From Pseudomonas alkylphenolica (GTDB lineage: Bacteria; Pseudomonadota; Gammaproteobacteria; Pseudomonadales; Pseudomonadaceae): a DNA stretch of 64,000 nt. Shown piece after piece: positions 39,357 through 47,958 of this stretch. Under the pieces are notes generated by a model. It was not told the origin of the DNA, searched no databases, and was given only the letters and a program-made list of their open reading frames with translations. Location: contig NZ_QJRG01000033.1 of NCBI RefSeq assembly GCF_004025535.1, forward strand, positions 744,001-808,000, read 5' to 3'. The position numbers were made by a program, and so were the translations under genes. How positions within the stretch are numbered: position 1 is the stretch's first letter; every line of letters starts with the position of its first letter.

Positions 39357-39541
39357 GCGTCCCTGACACCCCCGCAATAAGCTGATTGACGGCTGCACCT
39401 GACCGGTGCGGCCTGGTCATCGGCTGCCTTGAATTTCCCTGACTGCCCTGCCGGCTTGCTGGCGGTTTGCACCTGCGCGCACGTCAGGGGTGTGCATTCG
39501 GCCCCAGGAATGGCCTTGAACGTGAAAGAAGGAGTGACACG

Positions 39542-41074
39542 GTGAACAAAACACAGATCAAAGCGGCATTGCCGCGTGAATTGCTGGCCTCGGTAGTGGT
39601 GTTTCTGGTCGCCCTGCCGCTGTGCATGGGGATCGCCATTGCTTCCGGCATGCCGCCGGCCAAGGGCCTGATCACCGGAATTATCGGCGGCATTGTGGTC
39701 GGCTGGCTGGCCGGTTCGCCGCTTCAGGTCAGTGGCCCGGCTGCAGGCCTGGCGGTATTGGTGTTCGAGCTGGTGCGCCAGCATGGCGTGGCGATGCTCG
39801 GGCCGATACTGCTGCTGGCCGGTTTGCTGCAGCTGCTGGCCGGACGCTTGCGCCTGGGCTGCTGGTTTCGGGTCACGGCCCCGGCCGTGGTCTACGGCAT
39901 GCTGGCTGGTATCGGCGTGCTGATCGTGCTGTCGCAAGTGCATGTGATGTTCGACAGCGCGCCGCAACCTTCAGGCCTTGCCAACCTGCTGGGTTTTCCC
40001 GCCACGGTCAGTCAGGCCTTGCCGCTGGAGGCCCGGGGTAATGGCTGGAAAGCTGCTGCATTGGGCCTTGGCACAATCGCAGTGATGTGGGGGTGGGAAC
40101 GCTTTCGGCCACAGTCACTGCGTTTTGTACCGGGGGCCTTGCTCGGTGTGGCGTCGATGACCGCCATCAGTCTCTGGCTGGCGCTGCCGGTAAACCGCGT
40201 CCAGGTGCCTGCTGATCTGAGTGAGGCAATCGACTGGCTGAACCCGGCCGACCTGCTCAATCTTGCCAACCCGGACCTGCTGGTTGCGGCCTTCGCCCTG
40301 GCCTTCATCGCCAGTGCCGAAACCTTGCTTTCGGCGGCTGCCGTTGACCGTATGCACAACGGCCAACGCTCGGACTTCGACCGCGAACTGTCTGCCCAAG
40401 GGCTGGGCAACATGCTCTGCGGTGTGCTCGGTGCGTTGCCGATGACGGGGGTGATCGTGCGCAGCTCGGCGAATGTCCAGGCCGGTGCCCGGACGCGCTT
40501 GTCGGCCATCCTGCACGGCTGCTGGCTACTGGCGTTTGTGGTCGCACTCAGTGCGGTGCTGCAACAGATACCGGTTGCCAGCCTGGCAGGTGTGCTGGTG
40601 TATACCGGCATCAAGCTGGTCGACTTCAAAGCCTTTCGTGGCCTGGGCCGCTATGGCCGGATGCCGATGTTCACCTATGCCGCGACGGCACTGGCGATCA
40701 TCTTCACCGACTTGTTGACCGGGGTGCTGCTTGGTTTTGCCTTGACCCTGCTCAAGCTGGCGCTCAAGGCGGCGCGCTTGAAGATCAGTGTTGCCAGCCT
40801 GGATGCGCCGGGGCACATGGAACTGCGGTTAAGCGGCGCGGCAACCTTTCTCAAGGTACCGGCGCTGGCGCAGGTGCTCGAAGGCATTGCGCCCGGCACC
40901 ACGCTGCATGTGCCGCTGGCCAACCTCAGCTATATCGACCACTCCTGCCTGGAACTGCTCGAAGATTGGGGGCGCGCCAATGCTGGCAACGGCTCACGCC
41001 TGGTGATCGAGCAGCGCAGACTCAAGCGTCGGGTCGAAGGTCGGGCGCGTACAACGGTCGGGTTGGGCGCCTGA
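39542..41074 (+). CDS. SulP family transporter, linked to carbonic anhydrase
   Basis: A 510-residue SulP-type protein. The membrane domain begins PRELLASVVVFLVALPLCMGIAIASG, with the family stretch SGPAAGLAVLVFELV. A C-terminal STAS-like domain (about residues 430-510) has LHVPLANLSYIDHSCLELLEDWG. The start is GTG at 39542 with AAGGAG upstream. Several bacteria pair such SulP proteins with a carbonic anhydrase for bicarbonate transport, so bicarbonate is the likely substrate, though sulfate remains possible. Confidence 0.9.
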   Translation: MNKTQIKAALPRELLASVVVFLVALPLCMGIAIASGMPPAKGLITGIIGGIVVGWLAGSPLQVSGPAAGLAVLVFELVRQHGVAMLGPILLLAGLLQLLAGRLRLGCWFRVTAPAVVYGMLAGIGVLIVLSQVHVMFDSAPQPSGLANLLGFPATVSQALPLEARGNGWKAAALGLGTIAVMWGWERFRPQSLRFVPGALLGVASMTAISLWLALPVNRVQVPADLSEAIDWLNPADLLNLANPDLLVAAFALAFIASAETLLSAAAVDRMHNGQRSDFDRELSAQGLGNMLCGVLGALPMTGVIVRSSANVQAGARTRLSAILHGCWLLAFVVALSAVLQQIPVASLAGVLVYTGIKLVDFKAFRGLGRYGRMPMFTYAATALAIIFTDLLTGVLLGFALTLLKLALKAARLKISVASLDAPGHMELRLSGAATFLKVPALAQVLEGIAPGTTLHVPLANLSYIDHSCLELLEDWGRANAGNGSRLVIEQRRLKRRVEGRARTTVGLGA

Positions 41075-41095
41075 TTCTGACCCGGTGAGCGTGCT

Positions 41096-41743
41096 TCAAG
41101 CCGGCTGATCCAGCTCCAGTCCAACCCCCAACTGCCGCGACAGGCAAGGCCAGCGTTTCCACGCGGCGCCGGTGTCCGGGCTGCTGAGTTTGTCGCGGTA
41201 TTGCTCCACCGATTCCAGGGCGAAGCTCTCTTCATTGAGCATTTCGTCCACTGAGTGGTGAACCACTTCATCCAGCTGGTTGGCGAACTCTTCGCCGATC
41301 AGCTGGTGAGCGATCAGGTTGGCCACGGTGGTGTCCAGCGGGATCAGCGGCTGCTGAAAGTGCTTGATGTACAAATCGTTTACTTCTTCCACCAGACGGT
41401 GTGCCAGGTAGGCTTCATCCAGCAGGCAATCAAGGCCGACATGGCCATTCATGATTTGCGGTGGCTGCAGAAAATACTCTTCGGCGATTTTCAGCACCGG
41501 CTTGATCTGCGATTCGATACCGGCTTCGCGGGCCACTTCATTGGCGGCCTCAAGGAGTTCCGGAACCTGCTCGATGTAGGCAGTGACGAAGCGTACCAAT
41601 GCACCCTTGGCATCGTTTTCAGGAAGCTGGATCGACGGGTGCAAGTGTGGCAATTGAGTGTCGAGCTGCTGTTTCAGTTGGCCGGTTTCGGTCTCATGTT
41701 GATGGGCACGGGTGATCTGCTCGCGCAAAGCGGCGATGTTCAT
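41096..41743 (-). CDS. uncharacterised helical protein, conserved beside the cox operon
   Basis: A 214-residue, acidic, probably all-helical soluble protein with no signal or membrane segment. It is rich in Glu/Asp and His on regular helical spacing, for example DEAYLAHRLVEEVND and LIAHQLIGEEFANQ, then VVHHSVDEMLNEES. This could be metal-binding, but no known motif is present. It is divergent from coxB in a gene order that is conserved in pseudomonads (PA0104-like). Function unknown. Confidence 0.75.
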   Translation of the reverse strand: MNIAALREQITRAHQHETETGQLKQQLDTQLPHLHPSIQLPENDAKGALVRFVTAYIEQVPELLEAANEVAREAGIESQIKPVLKIAEEYFLQPPQIMNGHVGLDCLLDEAYLAHRLVEEVNDLYIKHFQQPLIPLDTTVANLIAHQLIGEEFANQLDEVVHHSVDEMLNEESFALESVEQYRDKLSSPDTGAAWKRWPCLSRQLGVGLELDQPA

Positions 41744-42111
41744 GACAACTCCAGGGTAAAGGCGTGACAAACGGAAGACATAAGGTAGCTCGGTTCTGCA
41801 GATGCTTAAGACGCATTTTGCATAACCGAAAGCCATTTAATGCTCGGCAATTATATCAATGTGCCATCATTGTGCCCCAGCCCGCGTAATTCGCGGCCTG
41901 AGACGCAAACGATCAACTTGGGCAGGTTGAATTTTCCTGTCGCGTTGCGTGGTCGAGGTCGCTGTCTATACTCCGGTTGAAAGTGATGTGCTGATGAGGC
42001 CCGACTGCAGTTCGCAGGGGGGTGGTTGTCGAAGTTAGCAGTCTTGGCCGCCGTACCCTTAGCCGTAGGTCCATGCCTCCGGGATAACAAGAACGATAAG
42101 GGGAACCCGCA
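41744..42111. other. long leader/promoter region of the cox operon (368 bp without a gene)
   Basis: The gap contains an RpoS-type -10 (CTATACT at 41966-41972), two direct GCCGTA copies at 42050-42055 and 42062-42067, and an AAGGGGA ribosome site at 42099-42105. The first half, on the other strand, must hold the promoter of the 41096-41743 gene. The implied cox leader is about 130 nt. No ORF above noise is seen. Confidence 0.6.
41966..41972 (+). promoter_or_regulatory. RpoS-type -10 element upstream of coxB
   Basis: CTATACT is the RpoS consensus -10. The start of transcription would be about 41979, giving a leader of about 133 nt. Starvation- and RpoS-dependent expression of the aa3 oxidase is known in P. 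aeruginosa. Confidence 0.6.
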
Positions 42112-43239
42112 ATGATGCGACATCCACACGTATGGATGGGCCTTCTGTTGTGGTCGATAATCGGTCAGGCCAATGCGGCCTGGACGGTGAACATGGCGCC
42201 AGGGGCGACGGAAGTCAGCAACGCCGTATTCGACCTGCACATGACCATTTTCTGGATCTGCGTGATCATCGGCCTGGTGGTCTTTGGCGCAATGTTCTGG
42301 TCGATGATCATCCACCGTCGTTCCACCGGGCAGCAGCCTGCGCATTTTCATGAGCACACCTGGGTCGAGATCATGTGGACGGTGGTGCCGTTCCTGATCC
42401 TGGTGGCCATGGCCATTCCGGCAACCAAGACCCTGATCGAAATCTACGATGCCAGCGAGTCGGATGTCGATATCCAGGTTACTGGCTACCAGTGGAAATG
42501 GCACTACAAATACCTGGGCCAGGATGTCGAATTCTTCAGCAACCTGGCCACCCCCGCCGATCAGATCCACAACAAAGCGCCCAAAGACGAACATTACCTG
42601 CTCGAAGTCGACCAACCGCTGGTGCTGCCGGTGGGTACCAAGGTGCGCTTTCTGGTGACTGCCGCCGATGTCATCCACTCCTGGTGGGTGCCGGCGTTCG
42701 CGGTCAAGCGCGACGCCATTCCCGGCTTCGTCAACGAGGCCTGGACCCGTGTCGAGAAGCCCGGCATTTATCGCGGTCAATGCACCGAGCTGTGCGGCAA
42801 GGATCACGGCTTCATGCCGGTGGTGGTCGAGGTCAAGTCCAAGGCCGATTACGACACGTGGCTCGCCGAACGCAAGGCCGAGGCTGCCAAGCTCAAGGAG
42901 CTGACCAGCAAGGAATGGACCCTGCAGGAGTTGGTCGAGCGCGGTGACAAGGTCTACCACACCACCTGCGTGGCCTGTCACCAGGCCGAAGGACAGGGCC
43001 TGCCGCCGATGTTCCCGGCGCTCAAGGGCTCGAAGATCGCCACCGGTCCCAAGGAAGATCACCTGAGCATTGTCTTCCACGGCAAACCGGGCACGGCCAT
43101 GGCTGCGTTCGGCAAGCAGCTGTCGGAAGTGGATATCGCTGCCGTGGTGACCTACGAGCGCAACGCCTGGGGCAACAACAAGGGTGACATGGTCACACCC
43201 AAAGACGTGTTGGCGATCAAACAGGCAGAAAGCAAATGA
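42112..43239 (+). CDS. coxB: cytochrome c oxidase subunit II with fused cytochrome c
   Basis: A 375-residue subunit II of an aa3 oxidase. A signal peptide (to about residue 23) and two membrane helices (about 43-67 and 89-107) precede the periplasmic CuA domain, with ligands His189, Cys224, Cys228, His232 and Met235. A C-terminal cytochrome c domain carries CVACH (Cys286, Cys289, His290), with Met330 a likely axial ligand. The fused heme makes this a caa3-type subunit II that can take electrons directly from soluble cytochromes. Confidence 0.97.
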   Translation: MMRHPHVWMGLLLWSIIGQANAAWTVNMAPGATEVSNAVFDLHMTIFWICVIIGLVVFGAMFWSMIIHRRSTGQQPAHFHEHTWVEIMWTVVPFLILVAMAIPATKTLIEIYDASESDVDIQVTGYQWKWHYKYLGQDVEFFSNLATPADQIHNKAPKDEHYLLEVDQPLVLPVGTKVRFLVTAADVIHSWWVPAFAVKRDAIPGFVNEAWTRVEKPGIYRGQCTELCGKDHGFMPVVVEVKSKADYDTWLAERKAEAAKLKELTSKEWTLQELVERGDKVYHTTCVACHQAEGQGLPPMFPALKGSKIATGPKEDHLSIVFHGKPGTAMAAFGKQLSEVDIAAVVTYERNAWGNNKGDMVTPKDVLAIKQAESK

Positions 43240-43291
43240 GCCGGCCTGAGAGCTTTTCCCGCACCAGCCACCGGATTGCAGGAGACAGGAC

Positions 43292-44881
43292 ATGAGCGCA
43301 GTGATCGACGACCACAGCCAGGGTCATGAGCACGCCCACGGACCGGCCAAGGGCCTGATGCGCTGGGTGCTGACCACCAACCACAAAGACATCGGCACCA
43401 TGTACCTGTGGTTCAGTTTCATCGCCTTCCTGTTGGGTGGCTCCTTCGCCATGGTGATCCGCGCCGAGCTGTTCCAGCCCGGCCTGCAGATCGTCCAGCC
43501 GGAATTCTTCAACCAGATGACCACCATGCACGGCCTGGTCATGGTCTTCGGTGCGGTGATGCCGGCCTTCGTCGGCCTGGCCAACTGGATGATCCCGCTG
43601 ATGATCGGTGCGCCGGACATGGCTCTGCCGCGGATGAACAACTTCAGTTTCTGGCTGCTGCCGGCGGCTTTCCTGCTGCTGGTATCGACCTTGTTCATGC
43701 CCGGTGGCGGGCCGAACTTCGGCTGGACCTTCTATGCTCCGCTCTCCACCACCTACGCGCCGGAAAGCGTGACCTTCTTCATCTTTGCCATTCACCTGAT
43801 GGGCATCAGCTCGATCATGGGCGCGATCAACGTCATCGCCACCATCCTCAACCTGCGTGCCCCGGGCATGACCCTGATGAAAATGCCGCTGTTCGTCTGG
43901 ACCTGGCTGATCACCGCGTTCCTGTTGATTGCAGTGATGCCGGTGCTGGCGGGAGTGGTGACCATGATGCTGATGGACATCCACTTCGGCACCAGCTTCT
44001 TCAGTGCTGCCGGTGGCGGTGACCCGGTGTTGTTCCAGCATGTGTTCTGGTTCTTCGGTCACCCCGAGGTGTACATCATGATCCTGCCGGCGTTCGGCGC
44101 GGTCAGTTCAATCATTCCGGCGTTTTCGCGCAAACCGCTGTTCGGTTACACCTCGATGGTCTATGCCACCGGCGCGATTGCCTTCCTGTCCTTTATTGTC
44201 TGGGCCCACCACATGTTCGTGGTCGGCATTCCGGTGGTCGGCGAGCTGTTCTTCATGTACGCCACCATGCTCATTGCCGTGCCCACCGGGGTGAAGGTGT
44301 TCAACTGGGTCAGCACCATGTGGGAAGGCTCGCTGACGTTCGAAACGCCGATGCTATTCGCCATCGCCTTCGTCATCCTGTTCACCATCGGTGGTTTCTC
44401 GGGATTGATGCTCGCCATCGCCCCGGCGGACTTCCAGTACCACGACACCTACTTCGTGGTGGCGCACTTCCATTACGTGCTGGTGCCCGGGGCGATCTTC
44501 GGCATCTTTGCCTCGGCCTACTACTGGCTGCCGAAATGGACCGGGCACATGTATGACGAAACCCTGGGCAAGCTGCATTTCTGGCTTTCGTTCATTGGCA
44601 TGAACATGGCGTTCTTCCCGATGCACTTTGTCGGTCTGGCCGGTATGCCGCGGCGAATTCCGGACTACAACCTGCAGTTCGCCGACTTCAACATGGTCTC
44701 ATCGATCGGTGCGTTCACCTTCGGTGCCACACAGATCTTCTTCCTGTTCATTGTCATCAAGTGCATTCGTGGCGGTGAACCTGCACCGGCCAAACCCTGG
44801 GATGGCGCCGAGGGACTGGAGTGGTCAGTGCCGTCTCCAGCGCCCTATCACACGTTCCAGACCCCACCGGAAGTGAAGTGA
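43292..44881 (+). CDS. coxA: cytochrome c oxidase subunit I
   Basis: A 529-residue, 12-helix heme-copper oxidase subunit. Ligands are visible in TMHGLVMVFG (low-spin heme), FFGHPEVYIMILP (CuB His and the cross-linked Tyr), WAHHMFVVG (CuB His pair) and VAHFHYVLVPG (heme a3 and heme a). It is the catalytic core of the aa3 oxidase, between coxB and ctaG in the operon. Confidence 0.98.
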   Translation: MSAVIDDHSQGHEHAHGPAKGLMRWVLTTNHKDIGTMYLWFSFIAFLLGGSFAMVIRAELFQPGLQIVQPEFFNQMTTMHGLVMVFGAVMPAFVGLANWMIPLMIGAPDMALPRMNNFSFWLLPAAFLLLVSTLFMPGGGPNFGWTFYAPLSTTYAPESVTFFIFAIHLMGISSIMGAINVIATILNLRAPGMTLMKMPLFVWTWLITAFLLIAVMPVLAGVVTMMLMDIHFGTSFFSAAGGGDPVLFQHVFWFFGHPEVYIMILPAFGAVSSIIPAFSRKPLFGYTSMVYATGAIAFLSFIVWAHHMFVVGIPVVGELFFMYATMLIAVPTGVKVFNWVSTMWEGSLTFETPMLFAIAFVILFTIGGFSGLMLAIAPADFQYHDTYFVVAHFHYVLVPGAIFGIFASAYYWLPKWTGHMYDETLGKLHFWLSFIGMNMAFFPMHFVGLAGMPRRIPDYNLQFADFNMVSSIGAFTFGATQIFFLFIVIKCIRGGEPAPAKPWDGAEGLEWSVPSPAPYHTFQTPPEVK

Positions 44882-44906
44882 GCGGCGTGGGCCCAAGGAG
44901 GCTGCC

Positions 44907-45476
44907 ATGAGTGAAGGGACATCGCTTAAACGCCTGGTCGCGCGGTTATTGCTGCTGACCGTGGTGATGTTCGCCTTTGGGTTTGCCCTGGTGCCGATCT
45001 ATGACGTGATGTGCAAGGCCTTCGGTATCAACGGCAAGACTGGCGGGCAATACGAAGGGACGCAGGTCAGCGACCCGAACAGAAGCGTGAAAGTGCAGTT
45101 CATGTCGACCAATGCCAGCGACATGGTATGGGACTTCTATTCAACTGCTGACCAGATCGACGTCAATCCGGGGGCGGTCAACCAGATGATCTTCGTTGCC
45201 CGCAACCCGACCGACAAGCCCATGAGTGCCCAGGCGATCCCCAGCATCACCCCGGCCGAAGCCGCCGCGTACTTTCACAAGACCGAATGCTTCTGCTTTA
45301 CCCAGCAGGTACTGCAGCCGGGAGAGCGCATCGAGATGCCGGTGCGTTTCATCGTCGACCGTGACCTGCCCAACGATGTGAAACACCTGACACTGGCTTA
45401 CACGCTGTTCGATATCACCGCTCGCCATCCGCCGGTTGCACAGTTGGCGGGCCCGGCCGCACAGGGCGCCCGATAA
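44907..45476 (+). CDS. ctaG: cytochrome c oxidase assembly factor CtaG (Cox11)
   Basis: A 189-residue copper chaperone that delivers CuB to subunit I. It has one N-terminal membrane anchor (about residues 12-32) and a periplasmic immunoglobulin-like domain. The copper-binding cysteines are in KTECFCFTQQ at about residue 128. Its start follows coxA by 25 bp. Confidence 0.96.
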   Translation: MSEGTSLKRLVARLLLLTVVMFAFGFALVPIYDVMCKAFGINGKTGGQYEGTQVSDPNRSVKVQFMSTNASDMVWDFYSTADQIDVNPGAVNQMIFVARNPTDKPMSAQAIPSITPAEAAAYFHKTECFCFTQQVLQPGERIEMPVRFIVDRDLPNDVKHLTLAYTLFDITARHPPVAQLAGPAAQGAR

Positions 45477-45488
45477 GGAGAACGCACC

Positions 45489-46376
45489 ATGGCTTCGCAT
45501 CAGCACTATTACGTACCGGCGCAAAGCAAGTGGCCGATCATTGCCACGATCGGCATGTTCATCACCGTGTTTGGCCTGGGGACCTGGTTCAACGACCTCA
45601 AGGCGGGCCGTCCGGAGTCCCATGGGCCGTGGATTTTCATCTTCGGCATGCTGTGCCTGGTGTATATGTTCTTCGGCTGGTTTGGCGCGGTGGTCAAGGA
45701 AAGCCGCGCCGGGCTGTACAGCCCGCAACTGGACCGCTCGTTTCGCTGGGGTATGTCCTGGTTCATTTTTTCCGAGGTGATGTTCTTCATCGCCTTTTTC
45801 GGCGCGCTGTTCTATGTGCGCAACCTGGCCGGGCCCTGGCTGGGCGGTGAAGGCGCGAAAGGCGTGGCGCACATGCTCTGGCCGAATTTCGAGTTCGCCT
45901 GGCCGTTGCTCAATACGCCGGATCCGAAACTGTTTCCCCCAGCGAGAGAAGTCATCGATCCCTGGCACCTGCCGCTGATCAACACCATTCTGCTGGTCAG
46001 CTCCAGTGTCACCGTGACCATCGCTCACCACGCATTGCGCAAGGATCACCGCGGCGCCCTGAAGTTCTGGCTGGCGCTGACCATTCTCCTGGGCATCAGC
46101 TTCCTGATTCTGCAGGCCTACGAATACCACGAAGCCTACACCGAGTTGGGCCTGACCTTGGGCTCAGGCATCTATGGCGCGACCTTCTTCATGCTCACGG
46201 GCTTTCACGGTGCCCACGTGACCATGGGCACCCTGATCCTGATCGTGATGCTGGTGCGGATCATGCGCGGGCACTTCAACGCCGACAAACACTTTGGTTT
46301 CGAGGCTGCCAGTTGGTATTGGCACTTTGTCGATGTGGTCTGGGTGGGGTTGTTTATCTTCGTTTATGTGCTGTAG
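45489..46376 (+). CDS. coxC: cytochrome c oxidase subunit III
   Basis: A 295-residue, seven-helix subunit III that stabilises the core oxidase. Typical features are RWGMSWFIFSEVMFFIAFFGALFY, ALQ-type helix LGISFLILQAYEY and the C-terminal SWYWHFVDVVWVGLFIFVYVL. It follows ctaG by 12 bp and converges with the small DUF2909 gene. Confidence 0.97.
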   Translation: MASHQHYYVPAQSKWPIIATIGMFITVFGLGTWFNDLKAGRPESHGPWIFIFGMLCLVYMFFGWFGAVVKESRAGLYSPQLDRSFRWGMSWFIFSEVMFFIAFFGALFYVRNLAGPWLGGEGAKGVAHMLWPNFEFAWPLLNTPDPKLFPPAREVIDPWHLPLINTILLVSSSVTVTIAHHALRKDHRGALKFWLALTILLGISFLILQAYEYHEAYTELGLTLGSGIYGATFFMLTGFHGAHVTMGTLILIVMLVRIMRGHFNADKHFGFEAASWYWHFVDVVWVGLFIFVYVL

Positions 46377-46382
46377 CGCTGC

Positions 46383-46586
46383 TCAGAACGGCGCGTGGGA
46401 GACCAACTGGCCGCTGTAGAAGCCCCAGGTAATCAGCGCAAGGGTCAGTGCAGCGAGGCTGACCCGCACGGTGAGTGCTTTGAGCAGACGCGTGGAGTGC
46501 CCATCGTCCTTGACCAGAAAGAACAGGCCACTGAACAGACTGGCGATGGTTGCCAGCAGCATCAGGACAATCGCGGCTTTAAGCAT
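46383..46586 (-). CDS. twin-transmembrane small protein (DUF2909 family)
   Basis: A 67-residue membrane protein with two helices (LKAAIVLMLLATIASLFSGLFFLV and a second at RVSLAALTLALITWGFYSG). It lies on the opposite strand inside the cox cluster, between coxC and the SURF1 gene, as in other pseudomonads. GGAG precedes the ATG. An oxidase-linked role is likely but untested. Confidence 0.8.
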   Translation of the reverse strand: MLKAAIVLMLLATIASLFSGLFFLVKDDGHSTRLLKALTVRVSLAALTLALITWGFYSGQLVSHAPF

Positions 46587-46649
46587 GGCGAAACTCCGGG
46601 GGGATGCATCGATGACTTTAAGTATAGCGACTGACTTTGTGGTGATCAG

Positions 46650-47390
46650 GTGAAGCACTTTCGCCCAGGCTGGGTGCCTACCCTGGTCGTGCTGATGCTG
46701 TTGCCCGGGCTGATTGCACTGGGCTGCTGGCAGCTTGGGCGTGCCCAGGAAAAGCGCGTGCTGCTGGCCAGTTATGCCGAACGGCAGGCCGGTGAGCCGG
46801 TGCGCGCTGGCGAACTGTCCGCGATGGACGATCCCGCCTTTCGCCGGGTACAGCTGTTTGGCCATTTCGACGCCGAGCACAGCCTGTTGCTGGATAACCG
46901 CGTGCGCAATGGCCAGGTGGGCGTCGAGCTGTTGCAACCCTTTCTCGACCAGGCCAGCGGGCTCTGGCTGCTGGTCAATCGCGGCTGGCTGCCCTGGCCT
47001 GATCGGCGAAACCCGGTGCAGTTTTCCACACCCGACCAGGCGTTGAGCCTGGATGCCTGGGTTTATGTCGCCCCCGGGGCGACGTTCCAGCTGCATGCCG
47101 ATCCCGAAGGCGGCAGCTGGCCGCATCTGCTGACCGCCATCGATGCCAGTCACCTGTGGCCACAGCTGGCCCGTGAAGGCTTTGCTCATGAATTGCGCCT
47201 CGAAGCGGGCCCGGCCAGCTATCGCCTGGACTGGCCGGTGGTCGCCATGGGGCCGGAAAAACACCTTGGCTACGCCGTGCAATGGTTTGCCCTGGCGCTG
47301 GCGTTGGTCCTGCTTTACCTCTACTTCGGCTGGTATAAAAACAAGGAGAAACAGCATGGGAGTCGTCACGAGTCCTCTCAACATGTCTGA
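46650..47390 (+). CDS. SURF1 family oxidase assembly protein
   Basis: A 246-residue SURF1/Shy1-like protein with one helix at each end (about residues 9-27 and 208-228). The central domain holds QLFGHFDAEHSLLLDNRVRNGQ and LLVNRGWLPWP. SURF1 helps insert heme a into subunit I. The next gene overlaps its 3' end by 35 bp. Confidence 0.92.
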   Translation: MKHFRPGWVPTLVVLMLLPGLIALGCWQLGRAQEKRVLLASYAERQAGEPVRAGELSAMDDPAFRRVQLFGHFDAEHSLLLDNRVRNGQVGVELLQPFLDQASGLWLLVNRGWLPWPDRRNPVQFSTPDQALSLDAWVYVAPGATFQLHADPEGGSWPHLLTAIDASHLWPQLAREGFAHELRLEAGPASYRLDWPVVAMGPEKHLGYAVQWFALALALVLLYLYFGWYKNKEKQHGSRHESSQHV

Positions 47391-47949
47391 AGGCAAGGTG
47401 CCGCCAGGGCGGGCGCGGGGGCGTCTGCAATTGATCCTGATCCTGCTGGTGGTCATCGGGCCGATGATGCTGGCGACCGGTATGTACAAGTTTCAGTTCT
47501 GGGTACCGGACAGCCGCAATTACCACGGCGAAATGATTGGCGACGGCCAGAGCCGCGCCGACCTTGGGGTGAGTGCAGATGAACAGCGCTGGCAGCTGCT
47601 GGTCAGCGCGCCCAGGGAGTGCGGGCTGGACTGCCAGCAACTGGTGTACCTGGCCCGGCAGATCCAGATCGGCCTGGGGCGCGATGCCAGTCGCGCCAGC
47701 CACGCCCTGGCGACGGCGCAGCCAGTCAATGGTGACTTTCAAGCCCGGCTTGAGCGTGAATACCCGCAGCTGCAGCGCTATGCGCTGGACCTGAACAAGT
47801 ACGGCGCCGCGAGCAACGGCAAAGCGGATGCGCAGCTGTGGATCGTCGACCCCCATGGCAACCTGGTGCTGCGCTACGACGCCCGGGTTAAAGGCAAGGA
47901 TTTGCTCAATGACCTCCGTCATTTGTTGAAACTGTCCAATATCGGGTAG
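47356..47949 (+). CDS. membrane-anchored protein of the cox cluster (PA0111-like)
   Basis: A 197-residue protein with one N-terminal membrane helix (LILILLVVIGPMMLATGMY) and a periplasmic domain of unknown fold. SPRECGLDCQQLVYLARQI contains a CX3C pair that could be redox- or metal-active. AAGGAG at 47342-47347 favours the ATG at 47356; an internal ATG at 47383 is possible. It lies between SURF1 and ctaA, so a role in heme or copper delivery is plausible. Confidence 0.78.
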   Translation: MGVVTSPLNMSEGKVPPGRARGRLQLILILLVVIGPMMLATGMYKFQFWVPDSRNYHGEMIGDGQSRADLGVSADEQRWQLLVSAPRECGLDCQQLVYLARQIQIGLGRDASRASHALATAQPVNGDFQARLEREYPQLQRYALDLNKYGAASNGKADAQLWIVDPHGNLVLRYDARVKGKDLLNDLRHLLKLSNIG

Positions 47950-47958
47950 GACATCATC

